From: Spirochaetota bacterium
GTDB lineage: Bacteria; Spirochaetota; Spirochaetia; Treponematales; Treponemataceae
Length of the DNA stretch: 64,000 bases
NCBI GenBank assembly: GCA_023443865.1
Contig: JAEZST010000022.1
Span: forward strand, 558,001-622,000
Direction: 5' to 3'
Shown here: piece by piece, positions 9,285-17,566 of the stretch
Numbering within the stretch: position 1 is the stretch's first letter
Layout of the letters: the number at the start of each line of letters is the position of its first letter
Program-made: the position numbers and the translations under genes
Notes under the pieces: model-generated
The model's database searches: none
Told to the model about the DNA's origin: nothing
What the model saw: the letters and a program-made list of their open reading frames with translations, nothing else

Positions 9285-9313
9285 TTTTTCACCTCGTTAT
9301 ACGAACAAAAATA

Positions 9314-10615
9314 TCATGAATGGGTTTCGTCCAAAAGCACTTCCAAATGGTTTTTTCTCACGTAATCGGAAACCGCGAGGAGGGTCCGGTGGGAAACCTT
9401 GCCGTCTACCTCGATGGTTTCGAGGAAGAGCTCGCTGGGAATGCGCAGTACCACGCAGTCCGTGGCCGCCACCGCCGTCGCGGTTCGCCCGATGCCCAGC
9501 AGGGTCGCGAATTCGCCGAACATGCCCCCCCTGCCAATCTCGCTTACCCGGTTCTCGCGCACCAAGTCTACCGTGCCGGCCCATACGTAGTAAAGCTCGC
9601 TTGAATCCTCTCCCTGCGCGAAAATGACCTCTCCTTCCCTCTTCGAAAGCGCGTACCGCCGGTAAAAAAGGGAGGGGTTAATGAACATCACCCGCTCGAA
9701 TTGGGAGCCGATGTCGGCGGCGTGGTACGGGGGCAGGAGATACAGGCGGGCGAGAAGGAAGCTGTCGTAAAACTGCAGGATAAACTGGAACTGGGCGAAA
9801 AAAAGGAAGAGCACGAAAAAAAGGTATACTTCGAGAAGCAAGACGATTACGTTCGCGAAAATACCGTATACGATATTGTACCGGGCCATGTTCACCAGGC
9901 TGCCGAACAGCGTCTGTACGAGGAGAATCGCGGCGGTGCAGGCAGCGGCGGCAAGGGCGCAATGCGGGGCGGGCGGCTTAACCCGGGGGGTGAAATAATA
10001 AACCAGGAACAAAAACGCGAAAATGATGCCGATCGGGGCGAACCGCAGGACGTTCCGCGCGATATCCCGCGCCAGGGGCGAAAGCAGGCTTTCCGTCAGC
10101 GCGGAACCGAAGATGGCGTTTCCCGCGGTAACCGTGACCGCCCCGAGCACGATGAGAACGACCAAAACGGCCTCGCCCCCAAGGACCACGAGGTTTTCCT
10201 TAATCGGCTTGAACTTGCCACGCTTCCGGTAAATAACCCGCATGCTTTGCTGGATCGACGCGAAAAAGCGCCGCGCCATCCAGAAGATCGAAAAACCGAG
10301 GATAATCTCGAAGAAACCGATCCGCTTTACCGCCATGACGGACCGGAGGATATCGGCTATATTTATGGAAGAAACGAGCACGTTCAGGGAACCCGTCAGA
10401 TCGTCCACCACCTCGGGAGACGCCCTCAAAAAGCGGAGGAGGATTACCAGCACCATGAGCATTACGGGAAAAGCGGAAAGCAAAAAGCTATAGGCCCCGG
10501 CTGCGGCATAGGTAAACAGGTCGTTGGCGATGAACGTATCCCAGGTAATGTAGAAACGCTGGGCAAAACCGAGCAGAATATGCTGTTTTTCCTGTTGAGT
10601 CCTACTGTCGCTCAT
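9314..10615 (-). CDS. YihY/BrkB-type membrane protein fused to a cyclic-nucleotide-binding domain
   Basis: 433 residues. Residues ~30-300 are a YihY-family (formerly 'RNase BN') polytopic membrane domain with about six hydrophobic helices. Residues ~315-420 form a CRP-like cyclic-nucleotide-binding domain. The phosphate-binding cassette GGMFGEFATLLGIGRTATAV is close to the consensus, with E368 and R377 in the positions that hold the cyclic phosphate and ribose. This suggests a membrane protein gated or tuned by cAMP, and two adenylate cyclases are encoded nearby. The substrate of YihY proteins is unknown. The start is the ATG at MSDSRTQQEK, 8 nt after a TATACT box; the upstream open frame lacks membrane-protein character. 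Confidence 0.88.
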   Translation of the reverse strand: MSDSRTQQEKQHILLGFAQRFYITWDTFIANDLFTYAAAGAYSFLLSAFPVMLMVLVILLRFLRASPEVVDDLTGSLNVLVSSINIADILRSVMAVKRIGFFEIILGFSIFWMARRFFASIQQSMRVIYRKRGKFKPIKENLVVLGGEAVLVVLIVLGAVTVTAGNAIFGSALTESLLSPLARDIARNVLRFAPIGIIFAFLFLVYYFTPRVKPPAPHCALAAAACTAAILLVQTLFGSLVNMARYNIVYGIFANVIVLLLEVYLFFVLFLFFAQFQFILQFYDSFLLARLYLLPPYHAADIGSQFERVMFINPSLFYRRYALSKREGEVIFAQGEDSSELYYVWAGTVDLVRENRVSEIGRGGMFGEFATLLGIGRTATAVAATDCVVLRIPSELFLETIEVDGKVSHRTLLAVSDYVRKNHLEVLLDETHS

Positions 10616-10623
10616 TAGCGTGG

Positions 10624-10629
10624 AGTATA
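10624..10629 (-). promoter_or_regulatory. -10 box of the YihY-CNB gene
   Basis: TATACT on the minus strand ends 8 nt before the ATG. There is no Shine-Dalgarno sequence in the gap. No good -35 box is seen 16-18 nt upstream. Confidence 0.4.
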
Positions 10630-10715
10630 CCGTATTACGACGGGAATTGGTACGGGTTTTCGGTCCATTACGCGGTACCCGGGGTATTGATGTTATGCAT
10701 AAATATGTAATAGAA

Positions 10716-10724
10716 TGGTATAAA
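10716..10724 (+). promoter_or_regulatory. Extended -10 box of dapA
   Basis: TG-g-TATAAA is an extended -10 motif in an AT-rich stretch, 24 nt before the dapA ATG. A -35 box is poor, as is common with extended -10 promoters. The predicted short leader keeps the AGAGGAGA ribosome site. Confidence 0.5.
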
Positions 10725-10748
10725 ATTGCATTATAGAGGAGACGCGTT

Positions 10749-11636
10749 ATGGAAAAACTGCGCGGAGCGTTTACCGCACTCATCACCCCGATGAACGAGG
10801 ACGGGTCCGTCGATTATGACGGGTTCAGAAAACTCGTGCGGTATCAGCTCGAAAGCGGTATCTCTGGCCTCGTTCCCCTGGGCACTACCGGCGAAACGCC
10901 GACCCTGGACGAATCCGAGGAAGACTTATTGATCGACATCACGATCGCGGAAGCCAAAGGTAAAGTTCCGGTCATCGTGGGCGCGGGGAGCAACAACACC
11001 CGCGACGCCGTGAAATACGTCAAACGCGCCAAACAGAAGGGGGCGAACTACGCGCTCGTGGTGACCCCCTATTACAATAAACCCACCGACGAGGGAATTT
11101 ACCGCCATTTCGCCGCCTGCGCGGAAGTCGGCCTTCCCATCATCGTGTACAATATCGCCGGGCGTACCGGGAAGAATATTTCTACGCCCTTATTGGCCCG
11201 CATCGCGGAACTGCCGAATATTGCCGGCGTGAAAGAGGCTTCCGGGGACATGGGGCAGATGATGGACGTTATCGCGACGATCGCCGCGAAAAAAACGGGC
11301 TTTACGGTGCTTTCGGGCGACGATTCCCTGACGGTGCCCCTGGCGTCCCTTGGCGGAGACGGGGTTATTTCGGTGCTCTCGAACATCGATCCCGCCCGGG
11401 TCACGGCGATGACGAAGGCCGCGATCTCGGGCGACTTCGCGAAGGCGCGGGAACTGCATTACCGGCTTCTCCCCGCCTTCAAGGGAGCCTTCGTGGAGAC
11501 GAACCCGGTACCCATCAAGGCGGCAATGGCGATGAAGGGCTTGCCCTCGGGAACCCTGAGGCTGCCCTTATGCGAGCTTTCGGCCGCGAACGTGCCCGTC
11601 GTGAAAGCGGCGTTCACCGAAGCGGGTATTCTGTAA
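10749..11636 (+). CDS. dapA: 4-hydroxy-tetrahydrodipicolinate synthase
   Basis: Condenses pyruvate with aspartate semialdehyde, the first committed step towards diaminopimelate and lysine. At 295 residues it has the usual length and the TIM-barrel motifs: PLGTTGETPTL, Schiff-base K162 in GVKEASGD, and Y134 in VYNIAGRTG (YNVPGRT in many homologues). A clear AGAGGAG ribosome site lies 8 nt before the ATG. First gene of a same-strand dapA-asd-lysA series; the gene for its substrate, asd, follows after 96 nt. Confidence 0.97.
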   Translation: MEKLRGAFTALITPMNEDGSVDYDGFRKLVRYQLESGISGLVPLGTTGETPTLDESEEDLLIDITIAEAKGKVPVIVGAGSNNTRDAVKYVKRAKQKGANYALVVTPYYNKPTDEGIYRHFAACAEVGLPIIVYNIAGRTGKNISTPLLARIAELPNIAGVKEASGDMGQMMDVIATIAAKKTGFTVLSGDDSLTVPLASLGGDGVISVLSNIDPARVTAMTKAAISGDFAKARELHYRLLPAFKGAFVETNPVPIKAAMAMKGLPSGTLRLPLCELSAANVPVVKAAFTEAGIL

Positions 11637-11666
11637 ACTTAACAAAACGCGCGAATGAGCCGGGAA

Positions 11667-11682
11667 CCGGTCCTTTGACCGG
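11667..11682 (+). repeat. Intercistronic hairpin, dapA-asd
   Basis: CCGGTC-cttt-GACCGG is a perfect 6-bp stem with a tetraloop, and nearby CCGG bases can extend it. There is no T-tract, so processing or mRNA stability is more likely than termination. Confidence 0.5.
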
Positions 11683-11732
11683 ACACCCGGCCCCGCGCGG
11701 ATCGAACCGTACGATTCTGGAGAAAACATATC

Positions 11733-12824
11733 ATGAGCGACAAGATTCCCGTAGGCATTCTCGGCGCCACCGGCGCCGTCGGTCAAAATTATATCTATTT
11801 ACTGCAAGATCACCCCTGGTTTGAGGTAACCTACGTTGCCGCGAGCCCCCGCTCGGCGGGAAAGAGCTACCGCGAGGTGGTGGAGAGCCGCTGGCTCCTG
11901 GGGGCGAACATTCCCGAGGGCGTTAAGAACCTCATTATCGAAGACGCGAACGACCCGTCAAAGGCCGTCGGCAAGTGCCGGTTCGTTTTCAGCGCCCTGG
12001 AGCTCGATTCCAAGGACGAGATCAAGGCGCTGGAAAACGCCTATGCCTCCCTGGGAATCCCCGTGGTTTCCAACGCCTCGGCGCATCGCTGGACCGACAA
12101 CGTGCCCATGCTGATTCCCGAAATCAACGCGAGCCACGTCGCGGTGATCGACGCCCAGAAGAAGGCCCACGGATGGGACAGGGGCTTCGTGGCGGTCAAG
12201 CCGAACTGCTCGCTGCAGAGCTATATGACCCCGATTTGGGCGCTCATGCAAGCCGGATACGAGGTAAAGCGCATGTTCGTGACCACGCTGCAAGCCGTTT
12301 CCGGCGCGGGCTATCCCGGCGTTCCCAGCCTGGACATGATCGACAACGTAGTGCCGTATATTGGAGGCGAGGAAGAAAAGAGCGAGAGGGAACCCCTGAA
12401 GATTTTCGGCTCGGTCAAGGACGGCAAGATCGTGAACGCCTCCGGCCCGCTCGTCGCCGCCCACTGCAACCGGGTTCCCGTAATCAACGGGCATACCGCC
12501 TGCGTAAGCCTCGAATTCGGCGAGAAGAAGCCGAGCCTCGCGGAGGTAGAGAAGGTTTGGTCCGATTTCAAGGGCCTGCCCCAAGAATTGAACCTCCCCT
12601 TCGCGCCCAAGCAGCCGATCATCGTGCGCCATGAGGCGAACCGCCCCCAGCCGCGGCGCGACCGCGACGAGGATAAGGGCATGGCCGTCTCGGTAGGCCG
12701 ATTGCGCGAGTGCCCCCTTTTCGATATCCGGTTCGTGGGCCTCTCGCACAATACCGTGCGCGGCGCCGCGGGCGGGGGCATTCTGAACGCGGAACTCTTG
12801 AAGGCCAAGGGCTACCTGGCCTGA
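11733..12824 (+). CDS. asd: Aspartate-semialdehyde dehydrogenase
   Basis: Reduces aspartyl phosphate to aspartate semialdehyde with NADPH. The 363-residue protein has the N-terminal nucleotide-binding loop GILGATGAVGQNY and catalytic C159 in VKPNCSLQSY. Signatures such as VVSNASAHRW and LQAVSGAGYPG, and the overall length, place it in the archaeal/fungal-type branch rather than the E. coli branch. The ribosome site is GGAG, 10 nt upstream. The stop codon lies inside the first hairpin of the following spacer. Confidence 0.94.
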   Translation: MSDKIPVGILGATGAVGQNYIYLLQDHPWFEVTYVAASPRSAGKSYREVVESRWLLGANIPEGVKNLIIEDANDPSKAVGKCRFVFSALELDSKDEIKALENAYASLGIPVVSNASAHRWTDNVPMLIPEINASHVAVIDAQKKAHGWDRGFVAVKPNCSLQSYMTPIWALMQAGYEVKRMFVTTLQAVSGAGYPGVPSLDMIDNVVPYIGGEEEKSEREPLKIFGSVKDGKIVNASGPLVAAHCNRVPVINGHTACVSLEFGEKKPSLAEVEKVWSDFKGLPQELNLPFAPKQPIIVRHEANRPQPRRDRDEDKGMAVSVGRLRECPLFDIRFVGLSHNTVRGAAGGGILNAELLKAKGYLA

Positions 12825-12927
12825 TTTTTGCCCTCCCGGCAAAAATCAGGCATCGAGGAATCGGCAAAGACCGATTCCCCGGGTCGCCCATGCCGCCGTC
12901 CATGGCGGCGAAGAGCCTTCCGGCTCT
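12820..12927 (+). repeat. Array of four perfect hairpins between asd and lysA
   Basis: Four consecutive stem-loops fill the spacer. 12820-12850: CCTGATTTTTGCC, 5-nt loop, 13-bp perfect stem that includes the asd stop. 12857-12878: GGAATCGG/CCGATTCC, 8 bp. 12892-12909: GCCGCC/GGCGGC. 12912-12927: AGAGCC/GGCTCT. None has a T-tract. The lysA ribosome site begins 14 nt after the last one. Confidence 0.8.
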
Positions 12928-12956
12928 CTTCAAACGCAATTAAGGAGCATTCAATC

Positions 12957-14225
12957 ATGGCCGAAAAGACCTTTCCCCTGACTCTCAAGGACCTTACCGG
13001 GCTTTCGGAACTGTATCCGACCCCGTTTTACCTGTATGACGAAAAGGCGATCCGCGAGCACGCCCGCCGCTTCAATAAGGCGTTCTCCGGCTTTCCCGGC
13101 TTTAAAAACTATTTTGCCGTAAAGGCCTGCCCGAACCCGTATATCCTCAAGATTCTCGCCTCCGAGGGCCTCGGTGCGGACTGCTCGAGCATGCCCGAGC
13201 TCATATTGGCCCAAAAGGCGGGGCTCACGGGCGAACGGGTTATGTTCACCTCGAACGAGACTCCCGAAAAGGAATACGTGTACGCCAATCTCATGGGCGC
13301 GATCATCAATCTGGACGATTTGACCCACGTTGACTATCTCGACAAGTCCATCGGCGGCATTCCCGAGCTTATTTGCTTCAGGTACAATCCGGGTCCCCTG
13401 AAAGAGGGGAACGCCCTGATCGGGAAGCCCGAGGAGGCCAAGTACGGCCTTACCCGGCCCCAAATGTTCGAGGCCTACGCGGAAGCGAAAAAGCGGGGCG
13501 CGAAGCGCTTCGGCTTGCATACCATGGTGGCCTCCAACGAGCTCAATCCCGATTATTTCGTGGAAACCGCGGAGCTTTTGTTCGACCTCGCGGTTGAGCT
13601 GAGGGATAAGCTCGGAATCGAGGTAGAGTTCGTCAACATGGGCGGGGGAATCGGCATTCCCTACCGGCCGGGGCAACGGGCCGTGGATTATGACCGGGTG
13701 GCCGCGGGAATGCGCGCGGCGTACGACGCGAAGCTCAAGGCGGCCGGGTTCGGCGACGTGAAGATCGTTTTCGAGTGCGGAAGGCCCTTCACCGGGCCGT
13801 ATGGCTGGCTCGTTACGCGCGCGATTCACGAAAAGCACATTTACCGCGAGTACATCGGGCTTGACGCGAGCATGGCCGATCTGATGCGGCCCGGCATGTA
13901 CGGGGCGTATCACCACGTTTCGGTAGTGGGCAAGGAAAGCGCGAAGGCGGACCGCGTATACGACGTGGTGGGATCCCTGTGCGAGAATTGCGATAAGTTC
14001 GCGGTTCAACGGGAACTGCCGGCGATAGACAAGGGCGATTTCGTGGTTATCCACGACGCGGGAGCGCATGGGCGCGCCATGGGGTTCAATTACAACGCGA
14101 AGCTCCGCGCGGGGGAACTGCTCCTTCGGGAAGACGGGAAGATCGTCGAGATCAGGCGGCGCGAAACCGTGGACGACTATTTCGCGACCCTCGATTTCTC
14201 CAAGCTCGGGAGTTTTAAGGCTTGA
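12957..14225 (+). CDS. lysA: Diaminopimelate decarboxylase
   Basis: PLP enzyme of fold type III converting meso-diaminopimelate to L-lysine; 422 residues, normal length. K56 in FAVKACPNP is the Schiff-base lysine, VNMGGGIGIPY is the glycine-rich phosphate loop, and SLCENCDKFA is the substrate/dimer-interface motif (CESGD or CENND in other enzymes), followed by HDAGAHGRAMGFNYN. The start is the ATG after TAAGGAG (9-nt spacing); the open frame runs further upstream only through the hairpin array. It completes a dapA-asd-lysA lysine cluster. dapB and the aminotransferase are not in the window. Confidence 0.93.
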   Translation: MAEKTFPLTLKDLTGLSELYPTPFYLYDEKAIREHARRFNKAFSGFPGFKNYFAVKACPNPYILKILASEGLGADCSSMPELILAQKAGLTGERVMFTSNETPEKEYVYANLMGAIINLDDLTHVDYLDKSIGGIPELICFRYNPGPLKEGNALIGKPEEAKYGLTRPQMFEAYAEAKKRGAKRFGLHTMVASNELNPDYFVETAELLFDLAVELRDKLGIEVEFVNMGGGIGIPYRPGQRAVDYDRVAAGMRAAYDAKLKAAGFGDVKIVFECGRPFTGPYGWLVTRAIHEKHIYREYIGLDASMADLMRPGMYGAYHHVSVVGKESAKADRVYDVVGSLCENCDKFAVQRELPAIDKGDFVVIHDAGAHGRAMGFNYNAKLRAGELLLREDGKIVEIRRRETVDDYFATLDFSKLGSFKA

Positions 14226-14253
14226 GCGCGGGAGGCTCTGGCGAGTCCGCGGA

Positions 14254-14282
14254 CGCGCCGTGCGGCGCGCGGTAAAAAACCG
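14254..14282 (+). repeat. Two adjacent hairpins after lysA
   Basis: CGCGCC-gtgc-GGCGCG (14254-14269) is followed directly by CGGT-aaaaa-ACCG (14270-14282). There is no T-tract. This continues the pattern of hairpins in each spacer of the lysine cluster. Confidence 0.45.
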
Positions 14283-14351
14283 TTCGAGAAGGCCCCAATG
14301 GCAGGAATTGCCCCCATGGTTTGCGGTATACTTACGGGAGTGGAGGTTGCT

Positions 14352-14786
14352 ATGAAGAAACCGGTAATCGTCGCCCTCGCCTTATTGACCCTGGTTTCGG
14401 TAACGCTATTCGCCGCGGACTCCCCCGAGGAGTACGTCGTTCAATCCGTGACGGGCAAGGTGGAACGCGAAGTGTCGGCGAATAGATGGGAAGCGGTCGT
14501 CGCGGGAATGACGCTCGCCCCTTCCGCCGTCGTGAATACGGGACTGAACGCATCCCTCGTCGTTCAAAAGGGCGATTCCGTCATCGTGATAAAGGCCATG
14601 CAAAAGGGCCCGCTGGAAAAGCTTATCGCCAGTTTGGGAGCGCAGACCGCGGGAATAAAGCGCGGCTCCAAGATTAAGGAATCCCGGGTGTCAGCCGATT
14701 CGGGCCAAGCCGTATCCAACGTTTCCACTGCGTCGACGCGGGCGAGCGAAGCCGAGGTAGACATCGAGTGGGTCGATTCCGAATAG
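14352..14786 (+). CDS. Small exported FecR-like protein
   Basis: 144 residues. A clear Sec signal peptide (MKKPVIVALALLTLVSVTLFAA, cleavage near residue 22) precedes a beta-rich stretch (VVQSVTGKVEREV...GMTLAPSAVVNTGLNASLVV) that resembles the FecR fold found in many spirochaete exported proteins. There are no membrane spans after the signal. The ribosome site GGAGG lies 7 nt before the ATG, and a strong terminator follows. Function unknown; a periplasmic structural or signal-sensing role is only a guess. Confidence 0.75.
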   Translation: MKKPVIVALALLTLVSVTLFAADSPEEYVVQSVTGKVEREVSANRWEAVVAGMTLAPSAVVNTGLNASLVVQKGDSVIVIKAMQKGPLEKLIASLGAQTAGIKRGSKIKESRVSADSGQAVSNVSTASTRASEAEVDIEWVDSE

Positions 14787-14825
14787 GAACCCTTCCCGCC
14801 GAACGCGAATCTCATCGGAATAGAA

Positions 14826-14858
14826 AGGCGACCGCCTCTGGCGGTTGCCTTTTTTTTT
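14826..14858 (+). terminator. Intrinsic terminator after the small FecR-like gene
   Basis: GGCGACCGCC-tct-GGCGGTTGCC (one G-T pair) is followed by nine T. It abuts the end of the converging cyclase gene. Confidence 0.92.
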
Positions 14859-17532
14859 ACGATTTTTGGGTCAGGTTAAAGACCCCGTCCCAGTTCGGCT
14901 CGGGAGGTTTGGCGAGAAACGCCGCGCACTGTTCCGCGTATAACGCGGCCACGCGATCGTCGGCTTTCGCGGCCAGGAGAGCCTCGAATTTCCGGCGGGC
15001 GTCTTCGTAATTTCGCGCCTCGAAGGACGTAAGGGCCCGCTCCCAATCCGCCGCCGCCCTGCGCTCGTCTTCCGAGGCCTCAGCGACGGTATTGATCAGC
15101 TCGTAGAGCCTCAGCGGCCGATTTACGCCCACTACCCGCACCCGATCTAGCGGTCGCGTCAGGAATTCGCCGCCGATGGCCGCCTTGGTGTACTCGCTCA
15201 GGAGGATGCCCCCGGTTCTGTACAGTTTATTGACGCCCTCGAGCCGGGACGCGAGATTCACCGCGTTGCCCATGATCGTATAGTCCATCTTGTTATGGGT
15301 ACCCATGTTTCCCACGATCATATCGCCGGTATTGATGCCGATTCGCGTGAAAAGCGGCGTCGGGGAGAGCCCCTCGGCCATGAATCGGCCGTTCAGTTCC
15401 GTTTCGGCCCGTTTCATGGCCAGGGCCGTTTTGCAGGCCAGGGCCGCGTGGTCCTCGATCGGTATGGGCGCCCCGAAGAAGGCAATGATCGCGTCGCCCT
15501 CGTATTTGTCGATCGTTCCCCGGTTGTCAAGGATGATATCGCTCATGGCGGTCAGATACTTGTTGAGCAGGGCCACGAGATCGGTCGGGTCAAGCTTTTC
15601 GGAAATCGACGAAAAGCCCTGGAGATCGGTAAATATCGCGGTCATTTCGCGTTTTTCGCCGCCGAGATTGAGCTTGGAGGGATCATTGATAATCTCGTTA
15701 ATGACCGCGGGGGAAAGGTAGCGCGAAAATGCCGATCGAAGAAAGGATTTTTCCCGTATCGTGGTTAGGAAACTTAAGGCCGACAGGAGGAGAAAACTGG
15801 CCGCCCCCGAGGCGAAGGGGATGACGACGCCCACGTAGCGGCGCGTGAAATAGAAAAACGAAAAGAGCGCCAGGATCGTGAGGGCGAGGGCCCCGATGCC
15901 GAGCGGCAGGGCCGTTTTGGTGTCGAATCTCTTGATGATGCAGCCGAGGCCGAGGGACAGCGCCAGGGCAATCAGGACGGACACCCACAGGGGCGAGTCG
16001 TCCAGGAAGCTTTCCGACAGGATCATGTTGGCGAGGGTCGCGTGGATGCCCACGTTGGGGAAACGCTCCTCGAAGGTCGTTAGTCCCACGTCGGTCAGGG
16101 ACGTGACGGTCACCCCGATTATGGCGAAGGCGTCTTTCATGGCGGGCGTGAGACGGTCGCGCAGGATCGCCATTTCCCCGTATTGGTAGCGGGCGGTGGC
16201 GAACAGTTCCGTGACGAAACGCTCGGTCGCCTCGTCGAGCCCCGTTTCGAGGATTATCCGTTCGGCGTCGCCGTTCAGGTACGAATCGGTCACCGCGAAA
16301 AACCGCTCCCGGTACGAGAGCCAATTCTCGAAGGTAATCCCGTTCTCCGGGTCGTCCCCCTTTCCGAGCTCTTCCCGGACGTACGCCGCGGCGTCAAAAA
16401 GCTCCAGGGGCGTTTCATTCCCCTCCCAGTACGTAAAAAAGCCGGAGTCTTTCATGAAGCGCAGGTTCTCCGCGAGGTCCCGCTCGATCATATCGTAATT
16501 CACGAGTTCGGACGCGGAGATCGAATGAAAGTCCACGTATTTTTTCTTGGGCCAGTCTATCAGGACGGAACCGTCCGAGGCGCGGGGGATGACGACGGTA
16601 CGCTCCTCGCCGTTCACCCGGGCGCCGGACAGGGTAATGCGCGAATCGGTAACGGATACCGCCGGATTCCCCAAGCGGTCCAGGAGCGGCGGAATAATGA
16701 GCTGTCCGTAGTAGTTTCCGTTCCACTTGTAAAAGAGGTGTACCCGTCGGCGATACCCGTCGGCGTCGGGTTCCGCGTTGACGAAGCCCGCATTGCGGGC
16801 CTGCGACAGTAACATGGCGATGCTGGGGGTAATGCCCGGAAGCTCGGGGGTTTTCGCGTCGGCGCGGCCGTCTACCGACTTCATGGCAACGCGGCTTTCG
16901 AGGAGGTTCCGGTCCCCTTCGGCGACGTAGAGCGTCTTTTCCTCTCCCTGAATGTCCTCGGCTTTCACCATGGTCAGGGTAAGGTAGGAATTGCCGAAGA
17001 AACGGAGCGCTTTCGCGAAGTAATCGTCAAGGTCACGGGATACGTAAGAGATGGAGGCGTCGAGCCCGTTCTTGATCTCCCGGTTGAAGGCGAGAATCTG
17101 CGCCTTGTATTCCGCCGCGTCTTCCGGCCCGATGAAGCGGGACTCGAACGCGTCCATCACCTGGGCCACGGTATCGTCCATGCGGGCAAAGCTTTCGTCT
17201 AGGTAGCCGGGCAATTCTTCCTGGACGTAGGCCGGATCCACTTTCACCGGGCTGCGGTTCAGGTAGCTCAGGTCGAATACCACGGTCGCGGCGCCGAGCT
17301 CCTTCATGAGCACGATGGCGTCGGCCATGATGTCGCGGTTCCAGGGCCATAAGCCCACGTTTTCCACCGCGCGATCGTCGATATTCACCACGAGTACGGA
17401 AGGATCTTCCTTTAGCGGGGGCGTGGCGTGGAGAAAGACGTCGTATACTTTATGGTCAAGGGTGGTGAAGGCGAGAAGCGAGCATAGGACGACCGTTACC
17501 GACGGGACGATAAGGTGAAGATACTTTTTCAT
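14857..17532 (-). CDS. CHASE2-domain membrane adenylate cyclase
   Basis: 891 residues. An N-terminal membrane anchor (7-26) precedes a large extracytoplasmic CHASE2 sensor domain (~30-500, with VLVVNIDDRAVENVG...WPWNRD). Three transmembrane helices follow (~510-590), then a class III cyclase domain (~620-800) and a helical tail with TPR-like character. D636 (FTDLQGF) and D680 (KYEGDAI) bind metal; K676 and the aspartate in KMDYTIMGNAVNLASR indicate ATP as substrate. It should make cAMP in response to an outside signal. It has its own promoter: TATACT ends 6 nt before the ATG, with no ribosome site. It lies downstream of murD on the same strand. Confidence 0.92.
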   Translation of the reverse strand: MKKYLHLIVPSVTVVLCSLLAFTTLDHKVYDVFLHATPPLKEDPSVLVVNIDDRAVENVGLWPWNRDIMADAIVLMKELGAATVVFDLSYLNRSPVKVDPAYVQEELPGYLDESFARMDDTVAQVMDAFESRFIGPEDAAEYKAQILAFNREIKNGLDASISYVSRDLDDYFAKALRFFGNSYLTLTMVKAEDIQGEEKTLYVAEGDRNLLESRVAMKSVDGRADAKTPELPGITPSIAMLLSQARNAGFVNAEPDADGYRRRVHLFYKWNGNYYGQLIIPPLLDRLGNPAVSVTDSRITLSGARVNGEERTVVIPRASDGSVLIDWPKKKYVDFHSISASELVNYDMIERDLAENLRFMKDSGFFTYWEGNETPLELFDAAAYVREELGKGDDPENGITFENWLSYRERFFAVTDSYLNGDAERIILETGLDEATERFVTELFATARYQYGEMAILRDRLTPAMKDAFAIIGVTVTSLTDVGLTTFEERFPNVGIHATLANMILSESFLDDSPLWVSVLIALALSLGLGCIIKRFDTKTALPLGIGALALTILALFSFFYFTRRYVGVVIPFASGAASFLLLSALSFLTTIREKSFLRSAFSRYLSPAVINEIINDPSKLNLGGEKREMTAIFTDLQGFSSISEKLDPTDLVALLNKYLTAMSDIILDNRGTIDKYEGDAIIAFFGAPIPIEDHAALACKTALAMKRAETELNGRFMAEGLSPTPLFTRIGINTGDMIVGNMGTHNKMDYTIMGNAVNLASRLEGVNKLYRTGGILLSEYTKAAIGGEFLTRPLDRVRVVGVNRPLRLYELINTVAEASEDERRAAADWERALTSFEARNYEDARRKFEALLAAKADDRVAALYAEQCAAFLAKPPEPNWDGVFNLTQKS

Positions 17533-17538
17533 ACCATG

Positions 17539-17566
17539 AGTATAGACCCGTTTTTCGGGTCCTCAA
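17539..17566 (-). promoter_or_regulatory. Promoter of the CHASE2 cyclase gene
   Basis: TTGAGG, 16 nt, TATACT on the minus strand, with only 6 nt from the -10 box to the ATG. The spacer contains the hairpin GACCCG-aaaaa-CGGGTC. The transcript should start at or next to the ATG. Confidence 0.55.

Noticed and set aside
9285..9313. Possible glmS ribozyme upstream of glmS
   Set aside because: Only 29 bases separate glmS from the next gene's stop; too short for the ribozyme core.
7872..9365. 497-codon open frame on the plus strand opposite glmS
   Set aside because: Same reason: it mirrors glmS codons and has no domain.
12820..12850. asd hairpin as an intrinsic terminator
   Set aside because: The stem is strong, but no T-run follows and lysA continues on the same strand with its own ribosome site.
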